From the NCBI GenBank assembly GCA_016934035.1, contig JAFGTP010000040.1, positions 124,001-188,000 of the forward strand: a stretch of 64,000 nucleotides of DNA, given 5' to 3'. Positions within the stretch are counted from its first letter, which is position 1; each line of letters starts with the position of its first letter. The stretch comes from Fidelibacterota bacterium. GTDB taxonomy: Bacteria > Fidelibacterota > UBA2242 > JAFGTP01. Below, piece by piece: positions 10,123-19,349 of the stretch. Position numbers and translations under genes: made by a program. Below the pieces are notes generated by a model, which was not told the origin of the DNA, searched no databases, and saw only the letters and a list, made by a program, of their open reading frames with translations.

Positions 10123-10605
10123 TTGGCTGTAAAAATTAGATTATTTCGCATCGGAAAAAAGAAAAAACCCATGTACAGAGTTGTGGTTATGGATTCCCGC
10201 AGAGGAAGAAATAGCGCTTATATTGAAAAAATAGGTTTTTATAATCCGCTTACCAACCCTGCTGATATTTTAATCAATAAAGAAAAAGCCATTGATTGGT
10301 TAAAAAAGGGTGCGATTCCTACTGATACAGTTGCAAAACTTTTCCAGCACAGCGGCGTAGCCCTGGAATACCATTTGGAAAAAAATAAAGCTGATGAAAA
10401 AACCCGTCAGGTTGAAATTCAAAAATGGGAAATGGCCAGAAAAATTGCTATTGATCAAAAACGCCAGGCTGAAGAAGAAAAATTGAAAAAACAGGCTGAA
10501 GAAGAAACCGCCAATGAACCGGTTGTAGAACCTGAAGCCGATGAACCAGTGGTGGAAGAAGAGACTGTAGAAGAAGAAAAATCCGAAGAAAAAACAGAAG
10601 AATAA
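10123..10605 (+). CDS. rpsP: 30S ribosomal protein S16 with acidic C-terminal extension
   Basis: AVKIRLFRIGKKKKPMYRVVVMDSRRGRNSAYIEKIGFYNP; TTG start at 10123 preceded by AAGGAGG (10111). Confidence 0.95.
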   Translation: MAVKIRLFRIGKKKKPMYRVVVMDSRRGRNSAYIEKIGFYNPLTNPADILINKEKAIDWLKKGAIPTDTVAKLFQHSGVALEYHLEKNKADEKTRQVEIQKWEMARKIAIDQKRQAEEEKLKKQAEEETANEPVVEPEADEPVVEEETVEEEKSEEKTEE

Positions 10606-10708
10606 AAAATTCTTTTAAATATTTTTAATTCGTGATAATTTTCTGAGATATAAATATTGCGTTTGATTATAAAATTGTTCTCTAGAAACTAGCAATAAGG
10701 AGATAGTT

Positions 10709-10942
10709 ATGCAAGAATTCGTAGAGTATATTGTAAAGAAACTGGTTGACCATCCTGACGATGTAAAAGTAACCCAGATTGACAGTGAAAAAACCACTAT
10801 TCTGGAACTTCAGGTTAAAGAAGGTGACTTGGGAAAAGTTATTGGTAAAAGTGGAAGAACTGCCAAAGCCATCAGAACACTTTTGACAGCGGCCGCAGCT
10901 AAATCCGGACAAAAAAGAGCTATTCTTGAAATCGTAGAATAA
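10709..10942 (+). CDS. KH-domain RNA-binding protein (KhpA-like)
   Basis: MQEFVEYIVKKLVDHPDDV...GDLGKVIGKSGRTAKAIRTLL; between rpsP and rimM. Confidence 0.93.
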   Translation: MQEFVEYIVKKLVDHPDDVKVTQIDSEKTTILELQVKEGDLGKVIGKSGRTAKAIRTLLTAAAAKSGQKRAILEIVE

Positions 10943-10954
10943 TTCTATCAAACG

Positions 10955-11455
10955 ATGAGCAGTGAAAAACTTTTATACCTGGGCAATGTTAAAAAATCTC
11001 ATGGTGTCAAAGGTGAAATTTTACTCACTGTGAACAATGAAAATATTAAGTTTACCAATGATTTGAAGAAAGTGTGGTTGGGTGAAGATCCCAATCACAT
11101 TTCTTCCTGGGAAATAGAGAACTACAGAATTACAAACGAAAAAGTTTTTTTGAAATTGCGAAATGTTGAAACTCCGGAAGAAGCTGATTTTCTCAAAGGC
11201 CTGAAAGCCTATCTGAATGTCGGGACCATAGAAGAACTAAGCATCCATGATACCATTGGTTTTCAGTTGATCGATGACAGAACCGATGACTTCATCAGTC
11301 ACATAATCGGAATCGAACAAAATGCCATGCAGGATCTGGTCCTCTTTGAACATAACGGAGAAACAAAAATGATTCCGGTTGTGGAAGCGTTTATCCGGTT
11401 TATTGATTGGGAAAAAGAAAAGGTCTACGTGGAGCTGATAGAAGGACTGATCTGA
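10955..11455 (+). CDS. rimM: 16S rRNA processing protein RimM
   Basis: LYLGNVKKSHGVKGEILL, PRC-barrel half; synteny. Confidence 0.92.
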   Translation: MSSEKLLYLGNVKKSHGVKGEILLTVNNENIKFTNDLKKVWLGEDPNHISSWEIENYRITNEKVFLKLRNVETPEEADFLKGLKAYLNVGTIEELSIHDTIGFQLIDDRTDDFISHIIGIEQNAMQDLVLFEHNGETKMIPVVEAFIRFIDWEKEKVYVELIEGLI

Positions 11456-12138
11456 TGAAAATTTTTATTGTGACAGCCTTTCCCCAGATCATGGAAGCCT
11501 ATCTGACTGAGAGCATGATTCGGAAAGCCAGAGAACTGGGCCTTGTGAAATTTGAAATTTGGGACATTCGGGATTTTACCCATGATAATTATCGCCAGAT
11601 TGATGATTCACCTTTTGGTGGCGGCGCTGGCATGGTCATGAAACCGGAACCTTTTTTTGAAGCCCATGATAAAATTAAAAAACTACTGGGCAAGCCTAAA
11701 CCTCGGGTAATTTTTCCTTCTCCGCAAGGGAAAATTTTCAAACATGATCTGTCGCTGGAACTGGCGCAGGAAGAAGATTTGACCTTCTTTTGCGGTCATT
11801 ACAAAGGCGTGGATGAACGAGTGATTGAGGCTTTGGTAACGGATGAAATCAGTATGGGCGATTTTGTGCTCACAGGAGGTGAACTGCCGACCTTAGCGAT
11901 TATTGATGCAACCGTCAGGCACATTCCCGGTGTATTGCATGACTATGACTCAGCAGAAACCGACTCCTTTGCTGATAATCTGCTGGAAGGCCCGATTTAT
12001 ACAAAACCTAGGGAGTATAGGGGACTGATAGTACCAGATATCTTGCTGTCCGGGCACCATGCCAAAATCGCTGAATGGAGACAACAACAGAGAATTTGTC
12101 GAACTGAAAAAAGAAGAAATGATTTACTGGAAAAATAA
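11455..12138 (+). CDS. trmD: tRNA (guanine-N1)-methyltransferase TrmD
   Basis: MKIFIVTAFPQIM..., DDSPFGGGAGMVMKPEPF, SMGDFVLTGGELP; start ATG overlaps rimM stop (tgATG). Confidence 0.97.
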   Translation: MKIFIVTAFPQIMEAYLTESMIRKARELGLVKFEIWDIRDFTHDNYRQIDDSPFGGGAGMVMKPEPFFEAHDKIKKLLGKPKPRVIFPSPQGKIFKHDLSLELAQEEDLTFFCGHYKGVDERVIEALVTDEISMGDFVLTGGELPTLAIIDATVRHIPGVLHDYDSAETDSFADNLLEGPIYTKPREYRGLIVPDILLSGHHAKIAEWRQQQRICRTEKRRNDLLEK

Positions 12139-12162
12139 AAAATAATAGATTGGAGGCCTAAT

Positions 12163-12504
12163 ATGGATAAATTAGCCGCAGCAGCAGCAAGCCAGCTGAG
12201 AGACGATTTGCCGGAATTTAAAGCGGGTGATACTGTTGAAGTTGATGTAAGAATTATTGAAGGTGCCAAAGAACGCATTCAGCTGTTCAAGGGCGTTGTT
12301 ATTGCCCGCAAAGGAAGCGGTATCAATGAAACCTTTACTGTCAGAAAAATTTCCAATGGTTTTGGTGTCGAAAGAATTTTTCCGCTTCACTCACCAAAAA
12401 TCAAAGGAATGAGAAGAGTTGCAGTCGGCAGAGTTCGCAGAGCAAAACTCTATTATCTGCGCAACCTGACTGGAAAAGCTGCAAGAATCAGGAATCTTGA
12501 TTAA
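12163..12504 (+). CDS. rplS: 50S ribosomal protein L19
   Basis: [60 protein letters not shown]. Confidence 0.97.
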   Translation: MDKLAAAAASQLRDDLPEFKAGDTVEVDVRIIEGAKERIQLFKGVVIARKGSGINETFTVRKISNGFGVERIFPLHSPKIKGMRRVAVGRVRRAKLYYLRNLTGKAARIRNLD

Positions 12505-12533
12505 ATCCTAATCATTCAAAATTTCTATTTTAA

Positions 12534-12557
12534 AGGCCACTCATGGAGTGGTCTTTT
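12534..12557 (+). terminator. Rho-independent-type terminator after rplS
   Basis: AGGCCACTC-ATG-GAGTGGTCT followed by TTT..CATTTTTG. Confidence 0.8.
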
Positions 12558-12602
12558 CATTTTTGTTCATTTCAGGAATGAAATTAATTCCATTTATATC
12601 AG

Positions 12603-12631
12603 TTGATAAAAATCAATTGATTTTGTAATAT
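12603..12631 (+). promoter_or_regulatory. Promoter with 16-bp perfect palindrome in the -35/-10 spacer, upstream of trkH/ktrB-like gene
   Basis: TTGATA (12603-12608), 17 nt, TAATAT (12626-12631); spacer contains AAAATCAATTGATTTT (12609-12624). Confidence 0.65.
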
Positions 12632-12651
12632 CGAATGATATTAAAACTGTT

Positions 12652-14049
12652 ATGATAAATATTATAGAAAAATTTAAAATAATTTTTGATTCTGCCGGCT
12701 TTTTTACCAAAAACCCCGGCAGAACCATATTATTTTCATTTATGTCTATCATTATTTTCGGGTCTATTCTGTTGTCCCTGCCTTTTGCCACGGCAGACAA
12801 AATTCCTTTGCACTATATTGATGCTTTGTTTACTTCAACATCGGCTGTTTGTGTCACCGGCCTGATTGTGCAGGATACAGCCACCCGATTCAGTTTATTT
12901 GGAAAAATCATTATCATGGTTCTTATTCAGGCTGGGGGTCTCGGCATTATGCTCATGAGTTATTTTGCTTCTTTTATACTGAGAAAGAAGTTTTCTATCA
13001 AAGAAAAAATAACCATGTCCTATATGCTCAATGTCAATGATTTACGCAAGGTCACCAGTTCAATGGTACGGATAATACTCCTCACCTTTGTGATTGAGTT
13101 GATTGGTGCAGTTTTGCTGTATATCGATTTTTCCGGATTTTTCGGCCATGGTAAAAAAGCCCTATTCTTCTCACTTTTTCATTCTGTATCCGCTTTTTGT
13201 AATGCTGGGTTTGCCTTGTTTTCCGACAGTTTTATGCAATTCAAAGGAAATTTGAGTCTCAATCTGGTAATCACAATACTCATTATTCTGGGAGGATTGA
13301 GCTTTGGGGTGATCTTTAATGTGCTGGAAGTATTGTCGGCAAAATTAAAAAGAAAATGGTATGGGGAACACAAAATAACAAAATTATCCATCAATACCAA
13401 AATTGTATTGATTTACTCCGCCGTTTTGATTTTCTCCGGTATGCTGATATTTTACTTCTTTGAGCATCAATACATTTTGCTGGAAAATAGTATTGGCACT
13501 CAGTACATTTCATCTTTTTTTCAATCGGTAACCCTGCGAACGGCAGGATTTAATACATTGGATATCGGTAAACTCCAAATGAATACTATCCTGGTGATGG
13601 TGGTTTTCATGTTCATTGGCGGTGCTTCCGGCTCAACAGCCGGCGGTGTGAAAGTCAATACTTTTGGCCTCATCATGGCCTACATACGTACATTGCTTCA
13701 GGGAAAAACAAATCTGATTATTATGAAACAGCATATTCGAAAGCGTGTGATCAATAAAGCCTTTTTATTGGTAATCCTGGGTTTAACAGTGGTTTTTTTC
13801 GGAACATTAACATTAACCGTGACAGAAAACTTTGCACTGGAAGCCATTTTATTTGAAGTTGTTTCGGCCTTCGGTACGGTAGGCTTATCCATGGGCATTA
13901 CCTTTTATTTATCTTTGATTGGTAAAGTTGTCCTGGTAGCCATTATGTTTATCGGACGAGTTGGCTTGCTGACATTGATGTTTGCCCTGTCAGACCGTGA
14001 AAAAGCAACAGATATAAAATATCCTGAAGGAGAGATATCCATCGGATAA
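12652..14049 (+). CDS. TrkH/KtrB-family potassium uptake channel subunit
   Basis: ALFTSTSAVCVTGLIV, SAFCNAGFALF, SVTLRTAGFNTLD, GGASGSTAGGVKVNTFG P-loop-like repeats; multiple TMs. Confidence 0.95.
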   Translation: MINIIEKFKIIFDSAGFFTKNPGRTILFSFMSIIIFGSILLSLPFATADKIPLHYIDALFTSTSAVCVTGLIVQDTATRFSLFGKIIIMVLIQAGGLGIMLMSYFASFILRKKFSIKEKITMSYMLNVNDLRKVTSSMVRIILLTFVIELIGAVLLYIDFSGFFGHGKKALFFSLFHSVSAFCNAGFALFSDSFMQFKGNLSLNLVITILIILGGLSFGVIFNVLEVLSAKLKRKWYGEHKITKLSINTKIVLIYSAVLIFSGMLIFYFFEHQYILLENSIGTQYISSFFQSVTLRTAGFNTLDIGKLQMNTILVMVVFMFIGGASGSTAGGVKVNTFGLIMAYIRTLLQGKTNLIIMKQHIRKRVINKAFLLVILGLTVVFFGTLTLTVTENFALEAILFEVVSAFGTVGLSMGITFYLSLIGKVVLVAIMFIGRVGLLTLMFALSDREKATDIKYPEGEISIG

Positions 14050-14061
14050 AAGGAGTCATTT

Positions 14062-14754
14062 ATGGCAAAAGAAAAAAATTTTGGAATTTTTGGTTTGGGG
14101 ACTTTTGGATTGCAGGTCTGCAACACCCTGGTTGCCAAAGGTGGCAAAGTCATCGCCATTGATAAAAATTTTGATAAAATCGAAAAGGTAAAAAACATTG
14201 CCATGCAGGCTTTACATCTGGACAGTACCGATGAGGACGCCATCAATAATGCACCTATTGAAGATATCGATGTCGCCATTGTCGGAATGGGAGACAGCAT
14301 TGAATCCAGCATTCTGACAACAGCAATTTTAAAAAAGAAAGGCGTGCCACGGATTATTGCCAGGGCCATTTCGGATATTCATGAAAGAGTACTGAAACAG
14401 ATCGGCGCCACGGAAGTGCTGAACCTTCAGATTGAAGAAGGAAAACGTCTGGCGAACAGTCTCATGAGTCCGGAAATCGTGGACAGAATTGAACTAGGAA
14501 ACCAACAGGTCATGGTTGAAATGTTTGTTCCGGAAACCTTTGTCGGAAAATCCCTGGTTGAATTGGACCTGCGCAAAACACTGAATATCAATATCGTATC
14601 GGTTAAACGTCATGACAGGAGTATTGATGATGATGGCTCACCGGTGGGAGAAGAAATTGTCATCTTTCCCACAGCCGATACAAAATTTCAGGATGGCGAC
14701 AGGCTCATTGTGGCTGGACTGGAAGCTGAAATCGCAAAAATGAAGGAATACTGA
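14062..14754 (+). CDS. TrkA/KtrA-family RCK (TrkA_N + TrkA_C) regulatory subunit
   Basis: FGIFGLGTFGLQVCNTLVAKGGKVIAIDKN (Rossmann), C-terminal TrkA_C-like domain. Confidence 0.93.
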   Translation: MAKEKNFGIFGLGTFGLQVCNTLVAKGGKVIAIDKNFDKIEKVKNIAMQALHLDSTDEDAINNAPIEDIDVAIVGMGDSIESSILTTAILKKKGVPRIIARAISDIHERVLKQIGATEVLNLQIEEGKRLANSLMSPEIVDRIELGNQQVMVEMFVPETFVGKSLVELDLRKTLNINIVSVKRHDRSIDDDGSPVGEEIVIFPTADTKFQDGDRLIVAGLEAEIAKMKEY

Positions 14755-15584
14755 TGTTTTTACTAAAAAATAAATATTTCTACTTTCTTGCAGCCATTAC
14801 CATTGGTATCCTACTGGGCTTTTCTATCTGGGGATATCTTGCACTGATGAACAATGGCGGGCACCAATCCTATGAAATCAAATACATTGCGGAATGCTTT
14901 ATTTTTTCAGCCCTGCTGGCGACTTCCTTCATCGCCGGCCTTTTCATCTTTCTCCATCACCGAAGTGTGAAGATTTACAAAGAATTGGATAAAATGTATG
15001 AACTTTTCGACAGAGGAAATTACTACACTCAGAATTCCTTTAAAAAACTGGGGCCTTTGGGTGAAAAAATAATTCGAATCAACCGACATCTTATTACAGT
15101 CAATGAACTTAAAACCAAAAAGATCAGCAGCGATTCAAAAATTATGAATTTTCTTCTGCGGCACACTCACGAGGAATTACTGGTTTTAAAAAATAACGGC
15201 ATTATTGTAAAAGCCAGTAAAGAATTTTATGACAAAAATGAAGTAGATAAAGAAATTTTTATCGGAAGTTCCATCGATAACATGGTTGAGAAGTTTGAGT
15301 TTTCCAATATTTTTGAAGAAATGAACAAAGGTCAGGTCGTTGCTCTCAAGAGAAAGGTGTTTTTAAAGGCCGATGATGAAAATGGCGCCATCAAGTATCT
15401 GGTTTTCTTTCCTATTTTCAATATAACCAATAATTTAAGTAATTCGATTTGTATTTTTGTCAGTGAAGGACGTTTTAAAAAATATAAAGCATCAATGAAT
15501 AATGATCCGATCAATGAAAATGTATACAAGAGTTCTTCGATCATGAGGAAAATTTCCGGACTGTTTAATCAGAACATGCCTTAG
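14754..15584 (+). CDS. Membrane protein with two N-terminal TMs and PAS-like cytoplasmic region, translationally coupled to trkA-like gene
   Basis: ATG overlaps preceding TGA (14752-14756); TMs FYFLAAITIGILLGFSIWGYLAL and CFIFSALLATSFIAGLFIF; HAMP-like/coiled linker. Confidence 0.6.
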   Translation: MFLLKNKYFYFLAAITIGILLGFSIWGYLALMNNGGHQSYEIKYIAECFIFSALLATSFIAGLFIFLHHRSVKIYKELDKMYELFDRGNYYTQNSFKKLGPLGEKIIRINRHLITVNELKTKKISSDSKIMNFLLRHTHEELLVLKNNGIIVKASKEFYDKNEVDKEIFIGSSIDNMVEKFEFSNIFEEMNKGQVVALKRKVFLKADDENGAIKYLVFFPIFNITNNLSNSICIFVSEGRFKKYKASMNNDPINENVYKSSSIMRKISGLFNQNMP

Positions 15585-15650
15585 GACTATTTTAAAAGAT
15601 ACTGACCGGTTCCATTTTTTTAGTCCATCAATTATTTTATAAAAGGGCTT

Positions 15651-16079
15651 CTAATCGGTCATTTTTTTATTCTGATAATCGTAAAGCATTTCGCGGAAAA
15701 CTGCATAAGTCACCAAGTCATTCATATCAAAAACGATATGAACTTCTTTCAGATATTGAGGGACTTCAAATTTTAAATTTTCATCTTCAGTCATCAGCAA
15801 TCCTTTTGAATTGAATTTTTGCAGAAATTCAACATTTTTGATGGAATGTTTGGGAAAGAAATGGACGGCAAATTTTCGATCCATATCATGGTATAAAAAC
15901 GGGACTTCAATATAGGATTCATGGTCACATTCTTCGCATTTGAACAAATTTATTTCACCCTCAAAAACCTTGGTCCGCATGGCAGGATCAAACGTGACAT
16001 TGACGGCACTCCAGATCATCAATTTCTGCTGGTGACCGCAATTGGGGCAGGTCAATACATGCTCTTTTTTTACTGACAA
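15651..16079 (-). CDS. CpXC-domain (zinc-ribbon-like) protein
   Basis: LTCPNCGHQQKLMIWSAVNVTFDPAMRTKVFEGEINLFKCEECDHESYIEVPFLYHDM; TTG start at 16079 with AAAGGAG 6 nt upstream preferred over ORF-track start 16160. Confidence 0.75.
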   Translation of the reverse strand: MSVKKEHVLTCPNCGHQQKLMIWSAVNVTFDPAMRTKVFEGEINLFKCEECDHESYIEVPFLYHDMDRKFAVHFFPKHSIKNVEFLQKFNSKGLLMTEDENLKFEVPQYLKEVHIVFDMNDLVTYAVFREMLYDYQNKKMTD

Positions 16080-16142
16080 AATCAACTCCTTTGGTTTTTG
16101 CCAAAGATAAGGAATTGTAAACGGAAAAAAAATGATAAATTT

Positions 16143-16170
16143 AAAAGGCCCCCGAAACAACCGGGGGCCC
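16143..16170 (-). terminator. Strong hairpin followed by T-tract on minus strand
   Basis: GGCCCCCG-GTTGTTT-CGGGGGCC-TTTT read on minus strand (stems 16147-16154 / 16162-16169). Confidence 0.65.
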
Positions 16171-16570
16171 GGACAGTACCAGTCTGCTTTTGACAGATCT
16201 ATTGACTGTCAAAACTGCTTCAGTCAATTTTTTGCATTATCCTACACCTGGCAAAAATATCCCATTCTTCTAACTAAGTATAAAGTATAAGGAAATTAAG
16301 CGACATATTTTGGATTGAATGGGAGTTTATTGTTCATAAAATATTAAAAGGAAACCAGGTAACGTCAATTTAACCGGCCTGGGCTGAGTAATAATTTTTT
16401 ACCCAGGACAGTCAAATATTGCTGACAGACCGCTTGTTTGGCAATCATATTATCCGGTTTCCAATATCGTCTGGAAAAAATATTATTATTAGTTCATGAA
16501 AATTAAAATAAGAACAGGAATCCTCAATTTTATAACAATTTTATGATTTTCTTTGTGATTTTAAATTCAT

Positions 16571-17026
16571 TTAGTCATCTATTGTTATTTCCTGCCGGCA
16601 ATGATCATCACCCATTAAAATCGATTCATGAAGGACCACGTTGACCGGTTTGCGAAAAAGAGTTTGAAAAATTTTTTTTGTATAGCCGACAGTGCAATGG
16701 CACAGGAAGGGATTTTTGACCCCATTTTTTGCCAATGGACAGGTGCATTCCTTGAAAATCAAGGTGATTTTATGGCCAAGTTTTGTGAATGTTGGTTCGT
16801 TGTAATATTGAATTTTAAAGGCTTCGAATAGCAGGTCCAGTTCAGTATTTTCTGAATACTCATCCCGGATTTTTTTTGCACCTTCCAGGAATAGAGATAA
16901 ATTTGAACATTCTGCTCCACAGGCATGTAGGATTTCGATACCGGTGGAATCCAGTTTTGATGTTTCATCTAATATTTTGTTGATCCAGGTCGTGATTTTG
17001 TTGTTGTTAGTCATTTTATATTCCAA
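16571..17026 (-). CDS. Cys-rich uncharacterised protein (DUF6144-like)
   Basis: HACGAECSNLSLFLEGAKKIRDEY...FKECTCPLAKNGVKNPFLCHCTVGYTKKIFQTLFRKPV. Confidence 0.6.
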   Translation of the reverse strand: MEYKMTNNNKITTWINKILDETSKLDSTGIEILHACGAECSNLSLFLEGAKKIRDEYSENTELDLLFEAFKIQYYNEPTFTKLGHKITLIFKECTCPLAKNGVKNPFLCHCTVGYTKKIFQTLFRKPVNVVLHESILMGDDHCRQEITIDD

Positions 17027-17044
17027 ATAATTAAAAGTTTAAGA

Positions 17045-17077
17045 GCAATCCTCCCTTTTCAAAACAGGGAGGATTGC
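17045..17077 (-). terminator. 11-bp stem hairpin downstream of 17084 gene
   Basis: GCAATCCTCCC ... GGGAGGATTGC; minus-strand downstream CTCTTAAACTTTTAATT. Confidence 0.55.
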
Positions 17078-17083
17078 AGATTA

Positions 17084-17548
17084 TCATAGATTTTGCAATA
17101 AGGTCATAAATTCCTTCTTATGTAATTGTGTATAGGATTGAATTATTGCAAATATGGGAACAAAGATAATCATCCCGATCAGTAATCCTTTGCCTAAGGA
17201 AGCGAAATTATGGTCTTTTAGCTGGGTGTAAATGATCCATAGAACGTTCACGGTAATAAGAAAATGAGTGATATGTGCCGGTATATTGGATGCATTCCAT
17301 GGCATGATGAATAATCCCATTGTTCCGTAATAATATAACGGTAGAAGGGGGATAGCTAAAAAATATTCCATTTTTGTAATCTGATAAATAAAAAAACATA
17401 AAAGATAGATAATAATCGACAGGGAACAGGCATTGAATGCCAGCCATTTAGGCATGTTAAGTTTTAAAATTCCCATAAAAAAATAGCTATTGTTCAACAA
17501 TGCCAGTAACATTAAAATTGCTATTATCAGACCCAAGTGCTTATTCAT
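17084..17548 (-). CDS. Predicted multi-pass membrane protein, unknown function
   Basis: Several hydrophobic segments, e.g. HLGLIIAILMLLALLNNSYFFMGIL. Confidence 0.6.
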   Translation of the reverse strand: MNKHLGLIIAILMLLALLNNSYFFMGILKLNMPKWLAFNACSLSIIIYLLCFFIYQITKMEYFLAIPLLPLYYYGTMGLFIMPWNASNIPAHITHFLITVNVLWIIYTQLKDHNFASLGKGLLIGMIIFVPIFAIIQSYTQLHKKEFMTLLQNL

Positions 17549-18054
17549 ACATTAACCTCTTTTTTCATTAATATTAAAATTTTGTAAATCTATTGCGTTA
17601 AATTATTTATCCAATAGATGTTAGTGTTAAATTTTTATAAATATAAACCAGGTTCAGAGGACAAATCTGAACTTATAATTATTAACCTGTGGTTTTCGAA
17701 GGTTAATTAGAGGTAGTTGTGAATTTTAGTACTTTTCTCATTGTTTAATCATCAATTAATATGGGTACAATTTTAATTTAATTATTCTTCATAAACAATA
17801 TTTTTTGTCAGGAACTACTAAAAAATCAGCATCAGGCAGTGGTGAACCGGGAAAGTTGTTATAGCGTTTTTCATATAGGTTTTTTACCATTGAGTTAACT
17901 CTGTTATAATCAGAGTTAAATTTATTTTAAGTTAACTGCCCTCACATAAAAAACCGGTCCTGCACGATGCACTTCAGAACTTATTGATGGAGCCGGGTGA
18001 TAATTAATATTGACACTTTAACCGAATCGGTCTGTCATCTGTGGTTACCAAAAT

Positions 18055-19134
18055 TTAGGGTCTCCATCCGTTCAATAATTGATTTTGGGTATACCATTGT
18101 GCTGATTTTTTATCCAGTCCCGGACGAGTAGGGCTTTCCAATGCACCGGGTCCATAATTGTTGTATTCAAAAAAACGTGAGTCGGGTTCCAGTTCAAACC
18201 AGATTCTTTCGCCATTGCTGGCTTGTGAAGATATTTTCGCATAGCCTGCTGCACTAATATGATCGTCCATAAAGCAATGAATAAAAACAGCGCTGCCTGA
18301 AACTTGGAGATTCGCTTCCGGATGCCAGGGGCGGCCAAGACATACAGAGGCTTGCGGTACAGTTGTATCTACTTTTGTAAACCGGCAATCCTGAAATAGA
18401 AATCCATAGGGATAGCTGGCCAAAGTGCTGGGCGCTGTGATGTAGCCGGTGGTGCTTTTATTCTCGCGATTTCTGGATACAATTTCGCATTCTCTGAACA
18501 GACATTGCCCGGCGCCGAAAATAAAATCCACATGTCCCAATATCTTACATTGATAAAAATAATGTCGTCCGGCATCTCCAAAAAATGTATCCTGATAGCC
18601 TGAGATGGTGCAGTGACGGAATATTGCCCGGTCGTTGTCTTGTTCCGTCATTAGAGCAACGGCCTGGGGATTTTTTACTTTACTCGGGTCATCATCATTT
18701 TTTGCCGCATTGGCGGAATAATCAAAGCCATTTTCAATGGTCAGGTTTTCAGCATGAAAATCCGGCGCTGTGATGCGTAATGTAAAACATCCCCGGGTAC
18801 CGAGTTTTTCTCCATCGGGGCCTTCGCTGTCACCGGTTGCATCAAAGGAAATAATTGTGGATTCTCTATCTTCACCCAAAAAAGTCACCATCGGTTTATC
18901 TATAGTCAGTTTTTCGTAATATCGTCCTGTTTTGAGATAAATGGTGAACGGAGAGTTATTATCAGCAGGCACGGTTGCCAGGGCGGCTTTAATGCTTTTA
19001 AAGATCGGAGTACCATTGTTGGATTTGTCATGATCACCGGCATCGACGATTGCGTCATAAAAACCAGATTGTTCACGATTACAACTGAAAGTTAATAATA
19101 AAAACATGAATATTGTGATCACTTTTTTGTCCAT
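18055..19134 (-). CDS. Pectinesterase-family (CE8-like) lipoprotein
   Basis: Lipobox LLLTFSCNREQ; RYYEKLTIDKPMVTFLGED, ALMTEQDNDRAIFRHCTISGYQDTFFGDAGRHYFYQCKILGHVDFIFGAGQCLFRECEI, CLGRPWHPEA. Confidence 0.93.
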   Translation of the reverse strand: MDKKVITIFMFLLLTFSCNREQSGFYDAIVDAGDHDKSNNGTPIFKSIKAALATVPADNNSPFTIYLKTGRYYEKLTIDKPMVTFLGEDRESTIISFDATGDSEGPDGEKLGTRGCFTLRITAPDFHAENLTIENGFDYSANAAKNDDDPSKVKNPQAVALMTEQDNDRAIFRHCTISGYQDTFFGDAGRHYFYQCKILGHVDFIFGAGQCLFRECEIVSRNRENKSTTGYITAPSTLASYPYGFLFQDCRFTKVDTTVPQASVCLGRPWHPEANLQVSGSAVFIHCFMDDHISAAGYAKISSQASNGERIWFELEPDSRFFEYNNYGPGALESPTRPGLDKKSAQWYTQNQLLNGWRP

Positions 19135-19268
19135 ATTCTGCCTTTTTTAATTTTTTCAAAATTATATTAAATTGTGAAACCCCAAATTACTGAATGATGC
19201 CAATAACTTCAGAAATTAGATTTTCACGACGGTAATTCAAAGGAAAAATAAATTATTTTAAAAAACTA

Positions 19269-19297
19269 TTGACATCCATTCGGTGTTATTGTAATAT
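19269..19297 (+). promoter_or_regulatory. Sigma70-type promoter
   Basis: TTGACA (19269-19274), 17 nt, TAATAT (19292-19297), upstream of ATG 19350 with AAGGAG RBS. Confidence 0.75.
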
Positions 19298-19298
19298 T

Positions 19299-19328
19299 AA
19301 GAGTACTCTTTAATAAAGAGTACTCTTT
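19299..19328. promoter_or_regulatory. Tandem palindromic operator: AAGAGTACTCTT x2
   Basis: AAGAGTACTCTT at 19299-19310 and 19316-19327 (second extends to AAAGAGTACTCTTT), 17-bp centre-to-centre, directly downstream of -10. Confidence 0.8.
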
Positions 19329-19349
19329 TATAAATATTAAGGAGCCGAT

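Noticed and set aside
16188-16227. Two mutually exclusive hairpins on plus strand (TTTTGACAG/CTGTCAAAA and TTGACTG/CAGTCAA-TTTTTT), attenuator-like
   Set aside because: No downstream plus-strand gene to control; probably chance in AT-rich spacer, although transcription from the opposite side was not excluded.
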